Shown here piece after piece: positions 17,398 to 25,512 of a stretch of DNA of 64,000 bases. The position numbers and the translations under genes are program-made. Location of the stretch: positions 248,001-312,000 of the forward strand of contig NZ_QKSD01000001.1 in NCBI RefSeq assembly GCF_003234085.1, read 5' to 3'. The notes under the pieces were generated by a model that saw only the letters and a list, made by a program, of their open reading frames with translations, was not told the origin of the DNA and made no database searches. Origin of the DNA: Curtobacterium sp. MCPF17_052 (GTDB lineage: Bacteria; Actinomycetota; Actinomycetes; Actinomycetales; Microbacteriaceae). Numbering within the stretch: position 1 is the first letter of the stretch; each line of letters starts with the position of its first letter.

Positions 17398-18104
17398 GAC
17401 GCGCTCCCGAACTTCATGTGCAGGCGGAACCGGCTCGGGTCGAGCAGGCTGTCGACAGCCTCCACGAACCTGCCGTCGGCCGCGCGGGAGACCCGTCGGC
17501 TGTGGAGGAACGGCTCCCCGACCGCCCTGTGGAGGGAAGCCGCCTCCTCCGCGGTGAGCGCCTGCACGTCGACCCACTGCTCGGCGAGCGCGGGCACCAG
17601 CCCGGCGCTCGCGATGGTGGCGGTGAGCGAGTCGTCGACGAGACCGTCGTCGACGGCGCGGGCGAGCCTCCCGAACGGCGGGACCAGGCTGCGCTCGAGC
17701 GAGACGTCCGGTCCACCGACCACGTGGCGGACGCGGTCGACCGCGATGAAGTCGGGGTCGTCGAGACCGAGCTCGGCGGCCTGCCCGGGCCGGCTGACGC
17801 GCTCGATGCGCAGGACGCGGACGGCGATCTCGGTGCCGGTGGCAGCGAGCGAACGGGCCCAGCCGCTGCGGGGGTCGAGCGCGGCGCCGTCGAAGGTGAC
17901 GATCGAGCCGATGCCGCCGTGGATGGCGATGTACTCCTGGTCGGCCAGGTCGGCGAGCGCTGCCCGCACGGTCCCGCGGCTGACGGCGAAGCGTTCGGCC
18001 AGGTCGTGTTCGCCCGGTAGGCGTTGGCCCGGCGCGTACCGGCCCGTTGCGATCGCGTCGCGGAGAGCGTCGGCGACGAGGCGTCGCTTCGGTGAGACGG
18101 GCAT
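17394..18104 (-). CDS. GntR/HutC-family transcriptional regulator
   Basis: A 236-aa regulator. Residues about 5-75 form the winged helix of GntR proteins (DLAERFAVSRGTVRAALADL is the recognition helix region). The rest is a UTRA-type effector domain (RSLVPPFGRL, LHRAVGEPFLHSRRVSRAADGRFVEAVDS). ATG 18104 is the first codon giving the conserved start. It leads the operon with ADP-ribosylglycohydrolase, NCS1 permease and PfkB kinase, with overlapping stop and start codons, so it very likely controls that operon in response to a pathway metabolite. The short sequence upstream contains TACATGTA (18117-18124), a possible half of its operator. Confidence 0.88.
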   Translation of the reverse strand: MPVSPKRRLVADALRDAIATGRYAPGQRLPGEHDLAERFAVSRGTVRAALADLADQEYIAIHGGIGSIVTFDGAALDPRSGWARSLAATGTEIAVRVLRIERVSRPGQAAELGLDDPDFIAVDRVRHVVGGPDVSLERSLVPPFGRLARAVDDGLVDDSLTATIASAGLVPALAEQWVDVQALTAEEAASLHRAVGEPFLHSRRVSRAADGRFVEAVDSLLDPSRFRLHMKFGSAS

Positions 18105-18133
18105 GAACAGCAGACTACATGTACAAGACCTGT

Positions 18134-18889
18134 TCAGTTCGACTCGGGGTCCCACGCTGCGTTCAACCGGAGCGTGAACAGCAGCGGATCGTCGTTCGGC
18201 CGGAACGACGTGCTGGGGCCGAAGTCCAGCCCGCCCGTCTTCGGCACGCCGGCTTCGACGCCGACCCGCTGCGACGCATCCACCGGGTCGACCGAGTCGG
18301 CCGATGCGATCTCCTCCTCGAGCTCGCCGACGGAGGTGTCCGGCAGATCGAGCTGTCGGAGCACGTCGCGGTACCCGTCCACCCCGGCCTTCGCGCCCGC
18401 CACCGGCACCGTGTTGACGCGGAGGTGGAACAGCCGCCCCTTCGGCAGGATCACCTCGCCCGACGCGTCCTGCATCTCCTGCGCGTTGTCGAGGGCGTCG
18501 AAGACCACCTGGGTCGCCTGTACCCGGACCTGCTTGCCGCCGAGGAGCAGGAACCGGACCGGACGTCCCCCGGCTGCCTCCGAGCCGTACGCACCGACCC
18601 GGGTCCGCGCCCCCTCCGGCACGTCCGTGTCGATCCCGAACGCCTCGACCGAGGGCGGCACTGTCAGGTCCCAGGTCTCGACGCCGTCCTCGTAGGAACG
18701 GGCAGTGGGTTCGGGGCCTCGGTGGCTCACGCCGTGCTCGCTCCCCCCGGAGGAGGGCGAGCCGTCGGCACATCCGGTGAGCAGCACGACCACGGCGGCG
18801 GCCAGCGCAGTTCCGAGAACCTGACGGCGACGCGGTCCGCCGCGGCTGACCCGGACTGCGCCGGCGGTCCCGCGGTCGGCCGCGATCAC
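18134..18889 (-). CDS. Hypothetical lipoprotein
   Basis: A 251-aa protein with signal ALAAAVVVLLTGC (Cys40 lipidated) and a Ser/Gly-rich linker. The mature domain (for example DLTVPPSVEAFGIDTDVPEGARTRV, with the middle parts VRFLLLGGKQV and FHLRVNTVPV) is not one I recognise. A GTG start at 18889 overlaps the dehydrogenase stop by four bases, so it is co-translated with that gene. It ends 29 bp from the start of the divergently unrelated GntR operon, on the same strand. Its function is unknown; the position suggests outer-face membrane localisation. Confidence 0.7.
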   Translation of the reverse strand: MIAADRGTAGAVRVSRGGPRRRQVLGTALAAAVVVLLTGCADGSPSSGGSEHGVSHRGPEPTARSYEDGVETWDLTVPPSVEAFGIDTDVPEGARTRVGAYGSEAAGGRPVRFLLLGGKQVRVQATQVVFDALDNAQEMQDASGEVILPKGRLFHLRVNTVPVAGAKAGVDGYRDVLRQLDLPDTSVGELEEEIASADSVDPVDASQRVGVEAGVPKTGGLDFGPSTSFRPNDDPLLFTLRLNAAWDPESN

Positions 18890-19923
18890 AGCACGACCAC
18901 CGTCGTACCCGCCGACGTCGCCGGCCGGTCCATCGCGGCGAGCGCCGCCGGCGCCTCGTCGAGGGAGATGGTCCGGCCGACCAGCGCTGACGGGTCGAGC
19001 CGCCCGTCGGCGATCTCGGCGAGCATCGCCGGGTACTCGTGGGCGGACATGCCGTGACTGCCGAGCAGTTCGAGCTCGAGCGCGATGACCCGGCCCAGGT
19101 CGACGTGCGGGGTGGCGTCCTCGCCCGCGAGCAGACCGACCTGCACGTGCCGACCGCCGGGGCGGAGCGCGGCGATGCCCTGGCGGACGAGGGACGCACG
19201 GCCGAGGGCCTCGACGACGACGTGCGCACCGCCGTCCGTCGCGGCCCGGATCTGTTCGTCGACGTCGTCGGTCCGCGCGTCGAGCGTGGTGGTGGCACCG
19301 AGGGAACGAGCGAGGGCGAGCGCCTCGGCGGAGACGTCGACCGCGACGACCCGGGCACCGCGCGAGACCGCCACGACGATCGCCGAGAGTCCGACTCCCC
19401 CGCAGCCGAACACGACCACGTGTTCCCCGGGTGCCGTGCGGCCGCGACTCACCACGGCTCGGTAGGCGGTGGCGAACCGGCAGCCGAGTCCCGCGGCCGT
19501 GGGGTCGTCGATGGCGTCCGGAACGGCGACCAGGTTCGTGTCGGCGTGGTGCACGACGACCTGTTCCGCAAACGAGCCGGGGCGGTCGAAGCCGGGCTGG
19601 GTCTGGTTCGGGCAGATGCTCTGACGGCCGGCGACGCACGTGGGGCAGGTGCCGCACGCGTTGACGAACGGTGCGGTCACACGTGTGCCGGGCTGCCACT
19701 GCCGGACCTGGTCGCCGACCCGCTCGACGACGCCGACGAACTCGTGCCCGGGGACGTGCGGCAGCGCGACGGTGTCGTCGTGGCCGTGCCAGGCGTGCCA
19801 GTCGCTGCGGCAGACGCCGGTGGCGACGACGCGGACGACGGCCGCGTGCGGTGGGCACGCGGGTTCCGGGACGTCGGAGACGACGGGCGTCGCGGAGAAG
19901 GAGTCGAAGGTGACGGCGCGCAT
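18886..19923 (-). CDS. Zinc-dependent alcohol dehydrogenase (MDR)
   Basis: A 345-aa medium-chain dehydrogenase. GVCRSDWHAWHG carries the catalytic zinc cysteine and GHEFVGVV the histidine/glutamate pair. CGTCPTCVAGRQSICPNQ supplies the four structural zinc cysteines. FGCGGVGLSAIVVA is the NAD(P)-binding glycine motif. It oxidises an alcohol or reduces an aldehyde; the substrate cannot be told. The lipoprotein gene is coupled to its end. Four 14-bp tandem repeats separate it from the TetR gene upstream. Confidence 0.9.
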   Translation of the reverse strand: MRAVTFDSFSATPVVSDVPEPACPPHAAVVRVVATGVCRSDWHAWHGHDDTVALPHVPGHEFVGVVERVGDQVRQWQPGTRVTAPFVNACGTCPTCVAGRQSICPNQTQPGFDRPGSFAEQVVVHHADTNLVAVPDAIDDPTAAGLGCRFATAYRAVVSRGRTAPGEHVVVFGCGGVGLSAIVVAVSRGARVVAVDVSAEALALARSLGATTTLDARTDDVDEQIRAATDGGAHVVVEALGRASLVRQGIAALRPGGRHVQVGLLAGEDATPHVDLGRVIALELELLGSHGMSAHEYPAMLAEIADGRLDPSALVGRTISLDEAPAALAAMDRPATSAGTTVVVL

Positions 19924-19940
19924 GAGCCCGATCCTGCCAC

Positions 19941-19996
19941 CCGGGCAGTCAGCGCCCGGCAGTCAGCGCCGGGCGATCAGGGCCGGGCGATCAGGG
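19941..19996. repeat. Four tandem 14-bp repeats
   Basis: Units at 19941, 19955, 19969 and 19983 follow CCGGGC(AG/GA)TCAGSG. The last two are identical (CCGGGCGATCAGGG). They fill the gap between the dehydrogenase start and the TetR stop, and the last copy supplies that stop codon. This is probably a slippage array. Confidence 0.8.
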
Positions 19997-20557
19997 CCGG
20001 CCGGCGAGGGGCAGTGCGGCGAGGACCTCGTCGATCACGGCGGACATCGGTCGGGCAGCAGCAGCGTCGTCCTCGGCCCAGGTCTCGAGCGCGACCTGGA
20101 ACACGAGCACGCCGACCTCGGCCAGGACTGTGGCCTGCAGCGGGGTCTCCCCCCGTTCGACGAAGGCGCCCCGGGCAGCGCGGACCAGGTCGGACCGCTT
20201 GCGGGCGTCCCGGTCGCGCAGTTCGTCGTTCCCCTCGACGATCCGGCGCCAGGCGGCGGTCTGCTCGTGGTTGCCGTCGAACCGTGCGGCGGCGATCTGG
20301 TGCAGCACGCTGCGGATGACCTGCATGGGCTCGAGGTCGGTGGGGGCGTCGGCGATGAGTCGTGCGGCGTTCGTGGGGATCTCGTCGCCGGCGAAGACGA
20401 CCTCGCGCTTGTCGGCGAAGTGTCGGAAGAACGTCCGGGTGGTCAGGCCGGCGCGTGCGGTGATCTGCGGCACGGTCGTCGCCGCGAAGCCCTGCTCGGC
20501 GAAGAGCTCGAAGGCCGCGCGCTCGAGTCGACCTCGTGCATCCGGAGCCCATCGCAT
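19991..20557 (-). CDS. TetR-family regulator
   Basis: A 188-aa repressor from ATG 20557 (MRWAPDARGRLERAAFELF); an upstream ATG at 20611 would place the operator inside the gene and is less likely. The helix-turn-helix TTVPQITARAGLTTRTFFRHFADKREVV (shown in two parts: TTVPQITARAGLTTR, TFFRHFADKREVV) is classic TetR. It is divergent from a zinc-type dehydrogenase and an NAD(P)-binding protein, with a strong inverted repeat between. It should repress that pair and itself until an effector binds. Confidence 0.88.
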   Translation of the reverse strand: MRWAPDARGRLERAAFELFAEQGFAATTVPQITARAGLTTRTFFRHFADKREVVFAGDEIPTNAARLIADAPTDLEPMQVIRSVLHQIAAARFDGNHEQTAAWRRIVEGNDELRDRDARKRSDLVRAARGAFVERGETPLQATVLAEVGVLVFQVALETWAEDDAAAARPMSAVIDEVLAALPLAGRP

Positions 20558-20572
20558 CGGTCGATCGTACCC

Positions 20573-20619
20573 GATGACACGTCGTGCCATGAAGGGATAC
20601 GATGACATCACGTGTCATC
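20573..20619. promoter_or_regulatory. Probable TetR operators in divergent promoter
   Basis: A perfect inverted repeat GATGACATCACGTGTCATC (7-bp arms, 5-bp centre) lies at 20601-20619. An imperfect copy (GATGACA, 5 bp, TGCCATG) lies at 20573-20591, 28 bp away. Both sit between the TetR start and the dehydrogenase start, as expected for autoregulated divergent control. Confidence 0.75.
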
Positions 20620-20649
20620 ATCGCTGACGCCCGAGAGCGAGGAGCTCGC

Positions 20650-21726
20650 ATGTCCACCCCCGATCCCACCGACACCCCGACGAACGAAGCCCTCTGGCTC
20701 CTCGGCCCGCGCGGACCCTTCGAGGTGCGCCCGACCCCGATGCCCACCCCCGGTGCCGGTGAGGTCGTCGTCCGGGTCCGTGCGATCGCGGTGAACCCCG
20801 TCGACGCCATCACCGGGCCGCTCCGCCGACTCGTCTCACCGTGGGTCCGGTTCCCGACCGTCCTGGGCAGCGACATCGCCGGCGAGGTCGTCGCGGTCGG
20901 CCTGGACGTCACGGACCTCCAGCCCGGCGACCGGGTGACCGCGTTCGCCGCCGGGCAGGAGCGAGCGCGGAACCGCGCGTCCGAAGGCGGGTTCCAGCGG
21001 TACGTGACGGTCCTCGAGCGTGTCACCACGCGCCTCCCGGCCGACGTGGCCTTCGAACGTGCCGCGGTCCTGCCGCTGGCACTCGCGACGGCAGCCGCCG
21101 GCCTGTACGAGACGGACCAGCTCGGCCTGCCGCTCCCCACGGTCGGGGCGTCCCGTACCGCCGAGGTCGTCCTGGTCTGGGGCGCGTCGACCAGCGTCGG
21201 GATGAACGCCGTCCAACTCGCCCGGGCGAGCGGCTACACCGTGGTCGCGACGGCCGGACGGGCGAACCACGACCTGGTCCGCTCCCTGGGTGCCGAGACC
21301 GTCGTCGACTACCGCGACGCCGACGTCGACCGCCAGGTCGTCGCAGCCCTCGGCGGACGGCGACTGGCCGGCACCGTCGCGATCGGGAAGGGCTCGCTCG
21401 GGCACGCCCTGCGCATCGCCCGCCCCGTTCCCGGCACGAAGCGGATCGCGTCCGCCTACCCCGACCCGGCGACCGCGGTGCGCTCGCGCATCGAGCGGAT
21501 CCGCGGCATGCACGTCACGGCGATCTGGGGTGGCACCCCCGTCGTCTCGCCGGTCGGGCCGGCGGTGTTCCGCGACTTCCTGCCTGCGGCTCTCGCCGAC
21601 GGACGGTTCCGTCCGGCACCCGAGCCGACGGTCGTCGGCCACGGACTGGAGGCCCTCCCCACCGCTCTGCAGACCCTCCGGGACGGCGTCTCGGCGACCA
21701 AGATCGTCGTCGGGATGGACGCCTGA
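20650..21726 (+). CDS. Zinc-type/quinone oxidoreductase-like dehydrogenase
   Basis: A 358-aa MDR-superfamily oxidoreductase. GAGEVVVRVRAIAVNPVDAI and LGSDIAGEVVAVG are the GroES-like N-terminal marks, and VLVWGASTSVGMNAVQLARASGY is the nucleotide-binding motif. No zinc ligands are visible, so it resembles quinone reductase or enoyl-reductase members that use NADPH. ATG 20650 follows GAGGAG. It is divergent from the TetR gene, downstream of its operators, and overlaps the next gene by one base. Confidence 0.85.
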   Translation: MSTPDPTDTPTNEALWLLGPRGPFEVRPTPMPTPGAGEVVVRVRAIAVNPVDAITGPLRRLVSPWVRFPTVLGSDIAGEVVAVGLDVTDLQPGDRVTAFAAGQERARNRASEGGFQRYVTVLERVTTRLPADVAFERAAVLPLALATAAAGLYETDQLGLPLPTVGASRTAEVVLVWGASTSVGMNAVQLARASGYTVVATAGRANHDLVRSLGAETVVDYRDADVDRQVVAALGGRRLAGTVAIGKGSLGHALRIARPVPGTKRIASAYPDPATAVRSRIERIRGMHVTAIWGGTPVVSPVGPAVFRDFLPAALADGRFRPAPEPTVVGHGLEALPTALQTLRDGVSATKIVVGMDA

Positions 21727-22430
21727 TGGTGTCGCAGCGCGCGATCCTGGTGTTCGGCGGGACCGGACAGACCGGCCGCCACCTCACCGACCTCGCCCTC
21801 GCGGCCGGACACCGCGTCCGCGTCCTCGCCCGGACGCCCGCCAAGGCCGGTCCACCGCGTGCAGGACTCGACGTGCGGCAGGGGTCGGTGACCGACGACC
21901 TGGACCTCGACGGACTGCTCGACGGTGTCGACTCGGTGGTCTCGCTGCTCGGTGACGTGCAGGCGCAGCGGACGGCGATGGTGAACACGGCGTTCGTCCG
22001 ACGCCTGGTGCCCGCGATGCGCCGGACCGGGGTCCGCCGGTTCCTGTACCAGGCGGGTGCGCTCAGTGCGCCGCCGCACGGTCGGTTGACGCCCGCGCTC
22101 TGGGCGATCCGGAACACGATCGCCCGCAGCTACGACGGCCAGCACCGGGACAACGAGGCGGTGATGCGGTACCTGGCCAATGAGGCGACGGACCTCGAGT
22201 GGATGGTGCACCGCGCCGGCATCGGGTCGGACGGCCCCTCGAAGGGCGTGCTCGAACGAACCGAGGGGACGCCGGGCATCGGGACGTTCGGGGACTGCGC
22301 GGCCTACGACCTGCGGTTGCTCGCCGACCCGACGGCGGTGCACACGACGAGCCTCAGCGCGTACCCGAAGACGGCGGGTCGGAAGACGGCGGGTCGGAAG
22401 CGCGCAGACCGGTGGACCGCCGGCCGGTAG
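21726..22430 (+). CDS. NAD(P)-binding SDR-like protein (NmrA/YwnB type)
   Basis: A 234-aa atypical short-chain dehydrogenase. The start VFGGTGQTGRHLTDLAL is the Rossmann glycine motif, followed by ARTPAKAG and VVSLLGDVQAQR. It lacks a clear YxxxK, like NmrA-type sensors or flavin-reductase relatives. ATG 21726 shares a base with the previous stop, so both form one TetR-controlled unit. The last 25 residues are a basic repeated tail (TAGRK, TAGRK, RADR) encoded by short direct repeats that overlap the end of the convergent membrane protein gene by 77 bp; the tail may be a recent extension. Confidence 0.8.
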   Translation: MVSQRAILVFGGTGQTGRHLTDLALAAGHRVRVLARTPAKAGPPRAGLDVRQGSVTDDLDLDGLLDGVDSVVSLLGDVQAQRTAMVNTAFVRRLVPAMRRTGVRRFLYQAGALSAPPHGRLTPALWAIRNTIARSYDGQHRDNEAVMRYLANEATDLEWMVHRAGIGSDGPSKGVLERTEGTPGIGTFGDCAAYDLRLLADPTAVHTTSLSAYPKTAGRKTAGRKRADRWTAGR

Positions 22431-23388
22431 GACGCCGTCGCAGCAGGGCGACCCCCACCCAGCCGATGACCGCCGCGAGGACGACCGCCACCAGTCCGCG
22501 TCCGAGCACATCGCCGAAGAGGCCCGACCCGAACGCGACGAGCTCGAGGGGGTACGGGGCCAACACCCGCATCCCCGCCGCACCGTCGACGGCGGTGAGC
22601 AGTGCCGGCCCGACGAGCAGCACGACGAGCGAAACGAGCACCCCGACCACCCGGCCGGCGGAACGGACACCGGTCACCGCGATGCCGAGCCCGACCACGA
22701 CCGGCGCGACCCACCACGCCCACCCGGCGATCGTGCTCTGCAGTCCGGTCGAGAGGGTCGCCGGCGGCAGCACGAATCCCCGCAGCCACTCGGCGAGCGC
22801 CACCGCAACGACGGCGAGCGCCACCACCGCGACGCCGTCCGGTGCGAGCGCGAGGAGCAGCACGAGCCCGGCCCCGAGCAGGACGGTGAGGGCGGAGCCG
22901 ACCACGAGGGCGACGACGTAGATCTCGGAGGCGCTGATCGCGCCTCCCGTCCCGACGGTGCGGTCCATGCCGAGGCCGGCCGTCGTGACGACCGTGGTCT
23001 GCACCACCGCGACCACCTGCACGAGCAGCAGTCCGCCGAAGGCCGCGAACACCCCGGGGCGTCCCAGACGCCCGTGGAGCCGACGGGCCGTGACTCCGAC
23101 GATGCCGGCCCCGGTCAGCAGCAAAGCGGCCAGGAAGGTCAGGAAGTACTGGTTGAAGGGCAGGAACGCGATCGGCATGTCCCGTTCGTCAGCGACCGAC
23201 GTTTCCCACAGGTTCTGCAACGGCAGGTGCATGCCGGTGACGATCCACGGCAGCAGGCCGAGGACCGCCCCGACGATGCCGACGGCGGCACCGAGGCCGA
23301 GCGTGGCTCCGGCTCCCGACCCCGTCGCTGGCGTGGACCCGGCTTGCGTGGGCGCGGACGTGTGGTCGTGCTGTTCCCCCGAGGACAT
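22354..23388 (-). CDS. Polytopic membrane protein, unknown function
   Basis: A 344-aa protein with a His/Thr/Ser-rich cytoplasmic N-terminus and about nine hydrophobic helices (such as GLGAAVGIVGAVLGLLPWIV and VFAAFGGLLLVQVVAVVQTTV, given here in parts). ATG 23388 is the first Met before the conserved-looking region; longer starts run through non-coding-like sequence. The C-terminus (SDPPSSDPPSSGTR) is antisense to the tail of the convergent SDR-like gene. I recognise no family. It may be a permease or an envelope protein. Confidence 0.6.
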   Translation of the reverse strand: MSSGEQHDHTSAPTQAGSTPATGSGAGATLGLGAAVGIVGAVLGLLPWIVTGMHLPLQNLWETSVADERDMPIAFLPFNQYFLTFLAALLLTGAGIVGVTARRLHGRLGRPGVFAAFGGLLLVQVVAVVQTTVVTTAGLGMDRTVGTGGAISASEIYVVALVVGSALTVLLGAGLVLLLALAPDGVAVVALAVVAVALAEWLRGFVLPPATLSTGLQSTIAGWAWWVAPVVVGLGIAVTGVRSAGRVVGVLVSLVVLLVGPALLTAVDGAAGMRVLAPYPLELVAFGSGLFGDVLGRGLVAVVLAAVIGWVGVALLRRRPTGRRSTGLRASDPPSSDPPSSGTR

Positions 23389-23564
23389 GCGGACCACGGT
23401 ACCGGCCGCGGTTCCCAGGACCGGCTCAGTGCCACCGGCGTCCCCGGTGCTGACGAGGTGCTGACGAGGTGCTGATCCTGCCCTGAGCGCTCCCGCAGCG
23501 TGTCGTGGGGTCTTCTCCAGTGCTCCCTGGGAACGTCGTCGCACCACACCGGAAGAGGGGTCCG

Positions 23565-24449
23565 ATGACGACACTGTCGCGACGCACGCTGCTCATCGGC
23601 GGCGGATCGGTCGTCCTCGCGGCCGCCGCCGGCGCCGTCCTGCTCGAGCAGGGCGTGCTGCCCGGACGGGCCGCGGTCGAACGGAGGCTCGGGATGACCG
23701 GACCTGCCGGCGTCGTCCCGACCAGCCGGACCGGGTCCCGCATCGAGGGCTCGTTCACCTCGGCTGCCCGCGGTGGTGCCGAGACCGGGTGGACGATCAG
23801 CTACCCGCCCGGATCGGCCGCGGGTGACCCGTTGCCCGTCGTCGTGTCCCTGCACGGGTACGGCGGCGACCACCGCAGCAGCTTCGACCACGGCATGCAC
23901 CTCGACCGGTTCCAGGCCGCGGCCCGGGCAGCGGGCGAGCCGGCCGTCGCGATCGCCTCGATCGACGGCGGCAACGACTACTGGCACCCCCGCGCCTCCG
24001 GGCGGGACCCGCACCGGATGCTCGTCGACGAGTTCCTCCCCCTGCTGCACGACCACGGGTTGGACGTCGAGCGGCTCGGGCTGTTCGGCTGGTCGATGGG
24101 GGCGTACGGCGCACTCCTGGTCGGCAGCACCCTCGGGCCGGAGCGGGTGCGGGCCGTCGCAGCGAGCTCGGTGGCGCTCTGGCCGACCCCGCAGCGGGCG
24201 GCCTCGGGTGCGTTCGACGACGCAGAGGACTTCGCGCAGCACGACCTGACGGCCCGGACCGCGGCGCTCGGAGCCCTGCACACACGGATCACCTGCGGCA
24301 CCGCCGACGCCTTCTGCCCGGGCGACGAGCAACTCGTGCACCGCATCACGCCGGCGCCGCAGTCGAGCTTCACGCTCGGGGCGCACGACTGGTCGTACTG
24401 GCGGCGTGTGGCTCCGGAGCAATTGCGGTTCCTCGCAGCTGCTCTCTGA
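23565..24449 (+). CDS. Tat-exported esterase-like alpha/beta-hydrolase
   Basis: A 294-aa hydrolase. The N-terminus MTTLSRRTLLIGGGSVVLAA has a twin-arginine pair before a hydrophobic segment, so Tat export, possibly with retained anchoring, is likely. LHGYGGDHRSSFDHG forms the oxyanion region, GWSMGAYGA carries the nucleophile, and GAHDWSYW near the end supplies the histidine. This is the arrangement of esterase D/antigen 85-like enzymes. ATG 23565 follows GGAAGAGGGG. The gene is divergent from the membrane protein, with a short GTGCTGACGA repeat in between. Confidence 0.8.
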   Translation: MTTLSRRTLLIGGGSVVLAAAAGAVLLEQGVLPGRAAVERRLGMTGPAGVVPTSRTGSRIEGSFTSAARGGAETGWTISYPPGSAAGDPLPVVVSLHGYGGDHRSSFDHGMHLDRFQAAARAAGEPAVAIASIDGGNDYWHPRASGRDPHRMLVDEFLPLLHDHGLDVERLGLFGWSMGAYGALLVGSTLGPERVRAVAASSVALWPTPQRAASGAFDDAEDFAQHDLTARTAALGALHTRITCGTADAFCPGDEQLVHRITPAPQSSFTLGAHDWSYWRRVAPEQLRFLAAAL

Positions 24450-24493
24450 GGGCCTCCTCGCGCGGGAACCGGCGGCACCGCTAGGGTCGCGCC

Positions 24494-24970
24494 ATGGACG
24501 CAGCGTCGCCTTCCGTGGCCGCCTTCTGGGCCGCCCGTCGCCAGGAATCCCCGGACCTGCCCGAGGAAGTGCCCCTGGCGTGGGCGTTCGGCGCGACGCC
24601 CGAGCACGCCGACGACCTGCTCGCGCTGGTCCTCGCCGGCGTGAAGGACGGCACGGCGTCATCACTCTGGGACTACGAAGCGACCGCGGAACCACTGCCC
24701 GAGGTCGGCGAACACAGCGTCATCCTCGACGGCGCCGACCAGCCGAGCGCGGTCATCGTGACGACGGACATCCGGACCGTCCCGTTCGACCAGGTCGACG
24801 CCGAGCACGCCCGAGCCGAGGGTGAGGGCGACCGGAGCCTGGCGTACTGGCGGGCGTCGCACGAACGGTACTGGCGCCAGCACTCCGCGGACCCGCGGGG
24901 CTGGGCACCGGACATGCCCGTCGTGTGTGAGCGCTTCCGGCTGCTCTGGCCGACCCGGGTCGAGCCGTGA
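24494..24970 (+). CDS. ASCH domain protein
   Basis: A 158-aa protein of the ASCH/PUA-like beta-barrel fold: LAWAFGATPEHADDLLALVLAGVKDGTASSL at the start (key part AFGATPEHADDL), an ILDGADQPSAVIVTTDIRTVPF strand pair and a LAYWRASHERYW block. Such proteins bind RNA or modified nucleosides; some hydrolyse acetylated cytidine. It overlaps the next gene by four bases. Its exact role is unknown. Confidence 0.85.
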   Translation: MDAASPSVAAFWAARRQESPDLPEEVPLAWAFGATPEHADDLLALVLAGVKDGTASSLWDYEATAEPLPEVGEHSVILDGADQPSAVIVTTDIRTVPFDQVDAEHARAEGEGDRSLAYWRASHERYWRQHSADPRGWAPDMPVVCERFRLLWPTRVEP

Positions 24971-25491
24971 CGCGGGTCCGGCTCGGCACCCTCGTCGCGG
25001 CGGCGTTGCTCGCCGCCGGCCTCGTGACGGTCACCGGCTGCTCGTCCGGGTCCAGCGGCTCCCGAGCGCGGATGTACGACTCTGTCAGCAGCATGGCCGA
25101 CCACAGTTCCCTCGTCGTGACCGGCACCGTCCGACAGCAACGCGTCGCGAACGACGTCGCGGATGCCGACCCCACCACACTGTCCACGGTCCGGATCGTG
25201 GCGACCGCCAAGACCGACCCCGACCATCCGGCCGGGTCCACGGTCGTCGTCCGCCAGCACGGCACCACCCGCTCGTCGGGTCCGGGGATGCTCCTCGAAG
25301 ACGGGGGCACGTACCTGCTCTACCTCACGCCGTCGGCGCTCGACGGCGACCTGGCCGACCAGTACTTCATCACGGGCGGTGCAGCCGGTGTGTACGTCGG
25401 CGAGGACGGTCGCACCGAATTCCGCCGGGGCACGGACGAGGGCGACGAACTCCCCACTCACCTCACCCTCGCTGACGCCCTGCACGGCTGA
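24967..25491 (+). CDS. Hypothetical lipoprotein
   Basis: A 174-aa protein starting at GTG 24967 within the stop of the ASCH gene. The signal ends in TVTGC (Cys25). The mature part is beta-rich (SSLVVTGTVRQQR, STVVVRQHGTT, YLLYLTPSA) and resembles small secreted OB-like domains, but I cannot name it. No link in function to the ASCH protein is evident beyond co-translation. Confidence 0.7.
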   Translation: MTRVRLGTLVAAALLAAGLVTVTGCSSGSSGSRARMYDSVSSMADHSSLVVTGTVRQQRVANDVADADPTTLSTVRIVATAKTDPDHPAGSTVVVRQHGTTRSSGPGMLLEDGGTYLLYLTPSALDGDLADQYFITGGAAGVYVGEDGRTEFRRGTDEGDELPTHLTLADALHG

Positions 25492-25512
25492 CCCGGCCGG
25501 TACCGTCGAGCC

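Noticed and set aside
19941..19996. CRISPR array
   Set aside because: The 14-bp units are directly adjacent, with no spacers and no cas genes.
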